A stretch of 6,561 nucleotides of DNA from the NCBI GenBank assembly GCA_016199375.1, contig JACQGV010000143.1, positions 1-6,561 of the forward strand, in the 5' to 3' direction. Numbering within the stretch: position 1 is the first letter of the stretch; every line of letters begins with the position of its first letter. The notes beneath the pieces were generated by a model. The model searched no databases, had not been told where the DNA came from, and was given only the letters and a program-made list of their open reading frames with translations. This stretch comes from Chloroflexota bacterium. GTDB lineage: Bacteria; Chloroflexota; Dehalococcoidia; SHYM01. Shown here piece by piece: positions 1-4,255 of this stretch. Both the position numbers and the translations under genes were made by a program.

Positions 1-112
1 GCAGGTCGCGCACGTGGCCCTTGGAGGCTACGACTTTGAACTCGGTGCCCAGGAACCGGCCAATGGTGCGGGCCTTGGCGGGCGACTCTACAATGACCAG
101 CTTCTTATCCAC
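1..112 (-). CDS. topA: DNA topoisomerase I, N-terminal fragment (cut by window edge)
   Basis: Type IA topoisomerase that relaxes negatively supercoiled DNA by cutting and passing single strands. Only the first 37 codons lie in the window; the gene continues past the left edge. The visible peptide begins [20 protein letters not shown] (GTG read as Met in vivo) and goes on to [12 protein letters not shown]. The [10 protein letters not shown] segment and the ASKGHVRDL segment are hallmarks of the TOPRIM domain; the Glu in VESPAKA is the conserved TOPRIM glutamate. The GTG start at 110-112 is chosen because a GAGGA-type Shine-Dalgarno sequence lies about 8 bases upstream, inside the end of dprA, and no better start fits. 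It sits 12 bases after the dprA stop codon, an order (dprA then topA) found in many bacteria, so co-transcription is likely. Active-site Tyr and zinc fingers are outside the window, so intactness cannot be judged. Confidence 0.92.
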   Translation of the reverse strand, partial: MDKKLVIVESPAKARTIGRFLGTEFKVVASKGHVRDL

Positions 113-124
113 TTATGTCTATCC

Positions 125-1285
125 TCAAGCTGTGGTACGGGCGCCGGCGGCCGCGCGGGCCAGCACGTAGTTCATGGCCCCCACCTGCCGGACCAGCCCC
201 TTCAGCTCCAGCATCGCCAGGGTGCTGGAGACGGTGGCGATGGGCAGGCCCGCGCGCCGACGGACCTCATCAATGTGGGTCGGCTCGTGGGAGAGCAGCC
301 GCAACAACTGCGCCTCGCCCGGCTCGGGCAGGGGGAGCTGAGGCTGAGGCGGCCGCGCGGCCGGGGGCGCTCCTGGACGCACCGGGGCCTCCTGGGGAGC
401 CGCGGCGACCAGGTTCAGGTTCAGCTCTTCCAGGATGTCCTGGGCGCTCTGGACCAGCTTGGCCCCGTCCTGAATCAGCCGGTGGGTGCCCCGGCTGGTG
501 GGTGAGAAGACGTTGCCCGGCACCGCGAAGACGTCCCGTCCCTGCTCGGCCGCCAGGCCGGCGGTGATGAGGGCGCCGCTGCTCTCGTCGGCCTCTACTA
601 CCAGCACCCCCAGGCTGAGCCCGCTCATGATCCGGTTGCGACGAGGGAAGTTCTCCGGCTTGGGCTGCACCCCCAAGGGATACTCGCTGACCAGGGCCCC
701 CTGCTCGGCGATCTCCCGGGCGAGGGTCGTGTTCTCCCGCGGATAGATGACGTCCAGGCCACAGCCGAAGACGGCGATGGTCTGCCCGCCGGCCTGCAAG
801 GCCGCCCGGTGGGCGGCGGTGTCTATACCGCGGGCCAGGCCGCTCACGATAGTGATGCCCTGGCGGGCCAGGTCGCCCGCCAGCCGCTCGGCGGCCTCGC
901 GGCCGTAGGCAGTGGCCCGGCGGGTGCCGACCACCGCCACCGCCCAGCGGTGGGCGTCGGTCAGCGTCCCCAGCACGTAGAGCACCGGCGGCAGGTCATA
1001 GATCTCCCGCAGCAGGGCGGGGTAGGCGGCGTCCTTCCAGCGCAGCGCCCGGACGCCCCTGGCCTGCACCTGCTCCAGCTCACGCTCGGGATCAATGCGG
1101 CTGCGGGCGGCGACCACCGCCTCGGCGGTGCGGCGGTCCAGGCCCGCCAGCTCCAGCTGCGCCTGGGGGGCGCGCCAGGCCTCCGCCAGGTCCGCGAAAT
1201 AGTCGGTAAGGCGCTTGAACCGGACCCGGCCCAGGCTGGGTATACGGGAGAATGCGAGCCAGTACTTCAGGTCGTCAGTGGGCAT
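125..1285 (-). CDS. dprA: DNA-processing protein DprA (Smf)
   Basis: Cytoplasmic DprA binds incoming single-stranded DNA during natural transformation, protects it and loads RecA. It is also widespread in bacteria not known to be competent. The 386-residue protein has three parts. An N-terminal helix-hairpin-helix/SAM-like region lies at about 6-60. The Rossmann-type DprA core spans about 80-290, with VGTRRA (119-124), SGLARGID (148-155), FPRRNRIMSG (213-222), ESSGALITA and VFAVPGN (ending near 258), then GTHRLIQDGA. After a Pro/Ala-rich linker (about 295-320), a C-terminal winged-helix domain (about 322-376) resembles the DprA_WH family. Length and domain order are normal for a three-domain DprA, and no key motif is broken. 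The ATG at 1283-1285 is preferred because GGAGAG lies 10 bases upstream. A TTG at 1301-1303 would add six residues but is itself part of that ribosome-binding site. topA follows 12 bases downstream. Confidence 0.96.
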   Translation of the reverse strand: MPTDDLKYWLAFSRIPSLGRVRFKRLTDYFADLAEAWRAPQAQLELAGLDRRTAEAVVAARSRIDPERELEQVQARGVRALRWKDAAYPALLREIYDLPPVLYVLGTLTDAHRWAVAVVGTRRATAYGREAAERLAGDLARQGITIVSGLARGIDTAAHRAALQAGGQTIAVFGCGLDVIYPRENTTLAREIAEQGALVSEYPLGVQPKPENFPRRNRIMSGLSLGVLVVEADESSGALITAGLAAEQGRDVFAVPGNVFSPTSRGTHRLIQDGAKLVQSAQDILEELNLNLVAAAPQEAPVRPGAPPAARPPQPQLPLPEPGEAQLLRLLSHEPTHIDEVRRRAGLPIATVSSTLAMLELKGLVRQVGAMNYVLARAAAGARTTA

Positions 1286-1302
1286 AGCGGTGGGGCTCTC
1301 CA
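1286..1302 (-). promoter_or_regulatory. Ribosome-binding site that decides the dprA start
   Basis: Reading the minus strand, TTGGAGAG is followed by ten bases and then ATG (1283-1285). The GGAGAG core matches the 16S anti-Shine-Dalgarno at good spacing. Because the alternative TTG codon is the first part of this same motif, initiation at the ATG is the simpler reading. Confidence 0.7.
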
Positions 1303-1312
1303 AAACCGCGCC

Positions 1313-1321
1313 ATTCTACCA
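1313..1321 (-). promoter_or_regulatory. Candidate extended -10 promoter for dprA-topA
   Basis: On the minus strand the sequence TGGTAGAAT fits an extended -10 element (TGnTATAAT), with TAGAAT at 1313-1318. No convincing -35 hexamer is present at 16-18 bases upstream, as is usual for extended -10 promoters. Transcription would begin near 1306, leaving a short leader of about 20 bases that holds the GGAGAG ribosome-binding site. The position fits; the motif alone is short, hence moderate confidence. Confidence 0.5.
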
Positions 1322-1586
1322 CACGCAATACGATAGTATAGGCGACGCTGGCACCAGCACCGGATGCCACCGGCAGTCACAGCGTGGAAAAGGGCAGCCA
1401 CCGGATGGCGAGTCCCGCGAGGTCTATGGGCGCAGGTACAAGTCCAAGCGACGGCCCGCGGGTGGAGCCTTGTTTGCCGCGGGGTCGCTGCTGGTGGTCC
1501 CCATCGAGCGCCGGCGGCGGCGAGATGGCGAATGACGCGCCCGGCGGGCCCTTCGCGCGCCTCCGCCCCCCTGCGCCGCCGTTCCG
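1322..1586. other. Divergent intergenic stretch without a recognisable gene
   Basis: This is the bulk of the 342-base gap between the dprA start and tRNA-Lys. The open frames crossing it (for example 1384-1590 plus, 1267-1599 minus) have low-complexity Arg/Ala/Pro/Gly compositions, no ribosome-binding site that stands out, and no family motif; one frame even runs through both tRNAs. A 9-base direct repeat CACCGGATG occurs at 1358-1366 and 1399-1407, and GCTGG/CCAGC arms (1347-1358) could form a tiny hairpin. I recognise no riboswitch, RNase P, tmRNA or 6S RNA signature on either strand. Confidence 0.6.
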
Positions 1587-1615
1587 TTGACGGCAGCAAG
1601 CGGCCCCGCTATCCT
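1587..1615 (+). promoter_or_regulatory. Sigma70-type promoter of the tRNA genes
   Basis: TTGACG at 1587-1592 matches the -35 consensus at five of six positions. After exactly 17 bases, TATCCT at 1610-1615 matches the -10 at four of six. Predicted initiation near 1622 falls only a few bases before the mature 5' end of tRNA-Lys at 1628, the usual layout for a bacterial tRNA operon. The downstream tRNA-Leu, 74 bases after tRNA-Lys, has no comparable promoter of its own, so it is probably read from here too. Confidence 0.72.
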
Positions 1616-1623
1616 TTAGCGGG
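1605..1623. repeat. Perfect inverted repeat over the tRNA promoter -10/start region
   Basis: CCCGCTA (1605-1611) and TAGCGGG (1617-1623) are exact reverse complements separated by the five bases TCCTT. The dyad covers the -10 hexamer (1610-1615) and reaches the predicted start point, so it could be an operator or a hairpin at the extreme 5' end of the transcript. No T-run follows, so it does not look like a terminator. A chance occurrence is possible in DNA this rich in GC. Confidence 0.6.
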
Positions 1624-1627
1624 CAGT

Positions 1628-1703
1628 GGGCCGCTAGCTCAATCGGCAGAGCAGCTGACTCTTAATCAGCCGGTTCCGAGTTCGACTCTCGGGCGGCTCA
1701 CCA
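1628..1703 (+). tRNA. tRNA-Lys (anticodon CTT)
   Basis: All cloverleaf parts fold. The acceptor arms GGGCCGC (1628-1634) and GCGGCTC (1693-1699) pair fully, with one G-U at position 2:71. The D stem is GCTC/GAGC. The anticodon stem GCTGA/TCAGC carries the loop CTCTTAA, with anticodon CTT at 1661-1663. The variable loop is CGGTT, and the T arm is CCGAG-TTCGACT-CTCGG. The discriminator base is A and CCA is encoded (1701-1703), giving 76 bases in total. It decodes AAG, the preferred lysine codon in GC-rich genomes. It lies directly downstream of a recognisable promoter and 74 bases before tRNA-Leu on the same strand. Confidence 0.98.
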
Positions 1704-1777
1704 AAACCCCCTCGGCGCCCTCCGCCCTGGTGTTTCGCCGACGCGAGCGCCATGGCGGCACCGCCTCGTGGCACCAG

Positions 1778-1862
1778 GCGGAAGTGCTGGAACAGGCAGA
1801 CAGGCGAGACTTAGGATCTCGTGCCGCAAGGCGTGAGGGTTCGAGTCCCTCCTTCCGCACCA
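1778..1862 (+). tRNA. tRNA-Leu (anticodon TAG)
   Basis: A class II tRNA of 85 bases with encoded CCA (1860-1862). The acceptor GCGGAAG (1778-1784) pairs perfectly with CTTCCGC (1852-1858). The anticodon stem CGAGA/TCTCG encloses loop CTTAGGA, giving anticodon TAG at 1812-1814, which reads CUA and may wobble to other CUN codons. The long variable arm GCC-GCAA-GGC is typical of leucine tRNAs. The T arm is GAGGG-TTCGAGT-CCCTC and the discriminator is A, the identity base for leucyl-tRNA synthetase. It is probably co-transcribed with tRNA-Lys upstream; no clear terminator follows. Confidence 0.98.
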
Positions 1863-1880
1863 GGTCCAAATGGCGCCCCG

Positions 1881-1909
1881 TTGCCTCCCCACCGTCCTCG
1901 CGGTACACT
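1881..1909 (+). promoter_or_regulatory. Candidate promoter of the TfoX-domain gene
   Basis: TTGCCT (1881-1886) and TACACT (1904-1909) each match the sigma70 hexamers at four of six positions and are spaced by 17 bases. Initiation near 1916 would leave a leader of about 30 bases with an AAAGGAG ribosome-binding site. The match is modest; read-through from the tRNAs is an alternative. Confidence 0.42.
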
Positions 1910-1945
1910 CGCAGCGTCCCTTCGCATGCCTGAAAGGAGTGTCAC

Positions 1946-2266
1946 GTGGGCGCTGAAGACAAGCTGTTCGAGTCCATCGTCGAGACGCTGAGCGGCGGCC
2001 CCGGCATCACCAGATCGAAGATGTTCGGCTCGCCGGGGCTGAAGGTGGAAGGCAAGGTCTTCGCGGTGCTGGTCAAGGGCAAGCTGGTGGTCAAGCTTCC
2101 CAAGGAGCGGGTCGAGGCGTTGGCCGCATCCGGCGACGCCGAGCACTTCGATCCCGGCATGGGCAGGCTCATGAAGGAGTGGGCGGCGGTCTATCCCCGC
2201 GCCCAAGACCGCTGGCTGAGCCTCGCCCTCGAGGCGCGGGACTTCGTGGCCTTGGGAAGCCGCTGA
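1946..2266 (+). CDS. TfoX/Sxy N-terminal-domain family protein
   Basis: A 106-residue cytoplasmic protein that looks like a stand-alone TfoX_N domain. The diagnostic part is KMFGSPGLKVEGKVFAVLVK at 25-44, followed by KLVVKLP (46-52) and the FDPGMGRLMKEWAAV stretch (68-82) with an aromatic-rich end. In gammaproteobacteria TfoX/Sxy is a coactivator of competence genes. Single-domain homologues in other phyla are common and mostly of unknown role, so a regulatory job here is not shown. There is no DNA-binding helix-turn-helix, signal peptide or membrane segment. The GTG start is supported by a strong AAAGGAG at 1933-1939, six bases upstream. It stands between the tRNAs and lepA, with 66 bases to the lepA ATG. 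A YjbR/MmcQ-type fold is a less likely alternative. I give no gene symbol because orthology to tfoX itself is doubtful. Confidence 0.85.
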   Translation: MGAEDKLFESIVETLSGGPGITRSKMFGSPGLKVEGKVFAVLVKGKLVVKLPKERVEALAASGDAEHFDPGMGRLMKEWAAVYPRAQDRWLSLALEARDFVALGSR

Positions 2267-2315
2267 CCACCGCCCTGAGGCGCCGCGGACAAACCGCCAG
2301 GTTAGCGGGGCCTTG

Positions 2316-2324
2316 TGCTAGGAT
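2316..2324 (+). promoter_or_regulatory. Extended -10-like box merged with the lepA ribosome-binding site
   Basis: TGCTAGGAT fits TGnTAnnnT with TAGGAT at 2319-2324, and the same bases supply AGGA (2320-2323) nine bases before the lepA ATG. As a promoter it would start transcription only about one or two bases before the ATG, giving an almost leaderless message. As a ribosome-binding site it implies a promoter further upstream. The sequence cannot decide between the two. Confidence 0.35.
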
Positions 2325-2332
2325 ATGGCGAC

Positions 2333-4165
2333 ATGCATCCAAGCCATATCCGCAACTTCTGCATCATCGCCCACATAGACCACGGCAAGTCCACCCTGGC
2401 CGACCGCTTCCTGGAGCTCACGGGCACCGTGGAGCCGCGCCGGATGGTGGAGCAGGTGCTCGACTCCATGGACCTGGAGCGCGAGCGTGGCATCACCATC
2501 AAGGCCCAGGCCGTCCGCATGTGGTACACGGCGCTGGACGGCCAGCGCTACGAGCTGAACCTCATAGATACCCCCGGCCACGTGGACTTCAGCTACGAGG
2601 TCTCCCGCGCCCTGGCGGCCTGCGAGGGCGCCATCCTGGTCGTGGACGCCTCCCAGGGCGTCCAGGCCCAGACCGTGGCCAACGTCTACCTGGCCCTGGA
2701 GCACGACCTGGTCCTCATCCCGGTGGTGAACAAGATAGACCTGCCCAACGCCGAGCCCGCCAAGACGGCCCAGGAGATGCAGGCGGCCTTCGGGTTCGCG
2801 CCTCAGGACCTCATCTATGCCTCGGCCAAAACGGGCAAGGGAGTGCGCGACACCCTGGAGGCGGTGGTGGCGCGGGTGCCGCCGCCCCGAGGCGATCCGG
2901 CCGGCGCGCTGCGGGCCCTCGTCTTTGACGCCAAGTACGACTCCTACAAAGGGGTCATCGCCTACCTGCGGGTCGTGGACGGCGCCGTGTCCGCGGGCGA
3001 GCGCCTGCGCTTCCTCTCCACCCAGAAGGAGCTGGAGGCCCTGGAGGTGGGCACCTTCCAGCCCGAGATGACGCCCGGGGACCGGCTGGGGGCGGGTGAG
3101 GTGGGCTACCTGGCCACCGGGCTCAAAAGTGTGCAGGACACCCAGGTGGGCGATACGGTCACCACCGCGGCTGCAGCGGCCGTGAGCCAGTTGCCCGGCT
3201 ACCGCCCCCTCAAGCCCATGGTCTTCGCCGGGCTGTACCCGGCGGAGTCCAAGGACTACGGGCTGCTGCGGGACGCCCTGGACAAGCTCCACCTCAACGA
3301 CGCCTCGCTCTCCTACGAGCCCGAGAACAGCGTCGCCCTGGGCCCCGGGTTCCGCGCGGGATTCCTGGGGCTGCTCCACATGGATATCGTCCAGGAGCGG
3401 CTGGAGCGGGAGGCCGGGCTGAACCTTATCGTCACCGCGCCCAGCGTCGAGTACCAGGTGCTGACAGCGGGGGGCGAGGTGCTCGCGATCGACAACCCCG
3501 AGCTGCTGCCCGATCCCTCGAAGGTAGCCGAGGTCCGCGAGCCCTGGATGAACATCACCATCATCGCCCCCCAGGAGTTTGTGGGCGCGGTGATGGAGCT
3601 GGTGACGGAGCGCCGGGGGGAGTTCCGGCGGCTGGAGTACCTGGGCGCCGGCGCCAGCGACGACGGGCGGCCTCAGGCCCTGCGGGCCATGCTGGAGTAC
3701 CAGATACCGCTCTCCGCGATCCTGGTGGACTTCTACGACCAGTTGAAGTCCGGCACCCGCGGCTACGGCTCCCTGGACTACAGCTTCGCGGAGTTCCGGC
3801 CCGGCAAGCTGGTGAAGCTGGACATCCTGGTCAACGACCAACCGGTGGACGCCCTCTCCCTCATCGTCCACCAGGACGAGGCCCAGCGGCGGGGCCGGGA
3901 GCTGGTGCAACGGCTGCGCAGCCTCATCCCGCGCCAGCTCTTCGACGTGCCCATCCAGGCGGCCGTCGGCTCGCGCATAATCGCCCGCGAGACCATCCGG
4001 GCGCTGCGCAAGAACGTGCTGGCCAAGTGCTACGGCGGCGACGTGACCCGCAAGCGCAAGCTGCTGGAGAAGCAGGCCGAAGGCAAGCGGCGCCTGAAGC
4101 GGGTGGGGAACGTGGAGATCCCCCAGGAGGCCTTCATGGCGGTGCTGAAGCTCCCCCAGGGCTGA
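2333..4165 (+). CDS. lepA: Elongation factor 4 (LepA), ribosome-associated translational GTPase
   Basis: LepA/EF4 binds ribosomes and hydrolyses GTP; it is proposed to back-translocate stalled ribosomes and to help 30S assembly. The 610-residue protein is close to the usual length of about 600. The GTPase domain carries every G motif: AHIDHGKS (13-20), GITIK (53-57, with the switch I Thr55), DTPGHVD (79-85), NKID (133-136) and SAK (164-166). The EF-Tu-like domain II follows, then the LepA segment with [18 protein letters not shown]. The LepA-specific C-terminal domain ends with the basic run around [19 protein letters not shown] and [11 protein letters not shown]. Domain IV of EF-G is absent, as expected. 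ATG at 2333 is preferred over a GTG at 2315 because it has AGGA nine bases upstream and gives the normal short N-terminus before [10 protein letters not shown]. It is intact, with no frameshift. The long open frame on the opposite strand is a codon-bias shadow. Confidence 0.98.
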   Translation: MHPSHIRNFCIIAHIDHGKSTLADRFLELTGTVEPRRMVEQVLDSMDLERERGITIKAQAVRMWYTALDGQRYELNLIDTPGHVDFSYEVSRALAACEGAILVVDASQGVQAQTVANVYLALEHDLVLIPVVNKIDLPNAEPAKTAQEMQAAFGFAPQDLIYASAKTGKGVRDTLEAVVARVPPPRGDPAGALRALVFDAKYDSYKGVIAYLRVVDGAVSAGERLRFLSTQKELEALEVGTFQPEMTPGDRLGAGEVGYLATGLKSVQDTQVGDTVTTAAAAAVSQLPGYRPLKPMVFAGLYPAESKDYGLLRDALDKLHLNDASLSYEPENSVALGPGFRAGFLGLLHMDIVQERLEREAGLNLIVTAPSVEYQVLTAGGEVLAIDNPELLPDPSKVAEVREPWMNITIIAPQEFVGAVMELVTERRGEFRRLEYLGAGASDDGRPQALRAMLEYQIPLSAILVDFYDQLKSGTRGYGSLDYSFAEFRPGKLVKLDILVNDQPVDALSLIVHQDEAQRRGRELVQRLRSLIPRQLFDVPIQAAVGSRIIARETIRALRKNVLAKCYGGDVTRKRKLLEKQAEGKRRLKRVGNVEIPQEAFMAVLKLPQG

Positions 4166-4166
4166 G

Positions 4167-4179
4167 CCGGCGGCGCCGG
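4167..4179 (+). other. Short GC hairpin just after lepA
   Basis: CCGGC (4167-4171) and GCCGG (4175-4179) form a 5-bp stem with a GGC loop one base after the lepA stop. No T-run follows, so it is at best a weak terminator, or simply a chance palindrome in GC-rich DNA. Confidence 0.28.
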
Positions 4180-4183
4180 GTCG

Positions 4184-4192
4184 TGCTATCAT
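4184..4192 (+). promoter_or_regulatory. Extended -10 promoter for the CARDB-like exported protein
   Basis: TGCTATCAT matches the extended -10 consensus TGnTATAAT with one mismatch (TATCAT at 4187-4192). No -35 is apparent. Initiation near 4199 would give a leader of about 57 bases. A second TATCAT at 4216-4221 lacks the TG extension but would give a leader of about 28 bases. The placement between lepA and the next gene suggests that gene has its own transcript. Confidence 0.5.
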
Positions 4193-4255
4193 CGCCACAC
4201 TTTGCGTGGGCTAAGTATCATACCCTCGTGGGCGAGGGCGCTGACGGGAGGGCCT

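Noticed and set aside
14..567. Plus-strand frames of 163 and 150 codons
   Set aside because: They are antisense to topA and the 3' part of dprA; Arg/Gly/Pro-rich shadows.
1340..1586. Possible riboswitch or housekeeping RNA in the spacer
   Set aside because: I looked on both strands for cobalamin, TPP, glycine, SAM, RNase P, tmRNA and 6S signatures and found none.
1384..1590. Small 68-codon plus frame in the spacer before tRNA-Lys
   Set aside because: It begins at a GTG without a convincing ribosome-binding site, is low in complexity (Pro/Ala/Arg/Gly), and ends in the tRNA promoter.
1364..1933. 189-codon plus frame
   Set aside because: It runs through both intact tRNA genes, which cannot be part of a coding sequence, and has no homology-like motif.
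2179..2928. 249-codon plus frame overlapping the TfoX-like gene and lepA
   Set aside because: It is the wrong frame of two supported genes, with Gly/Arg/Pro-rich content.
2318..4198. 626-codon open frame on the minus strand opposite lepA
   Set aside because: It is an exact antisense of lepA; the composition (His, Gly, Val, Leu, Gln rich) is the usual shadow of GC-rich coding DNA. No domain motif is recognisable, and lepA is certain.
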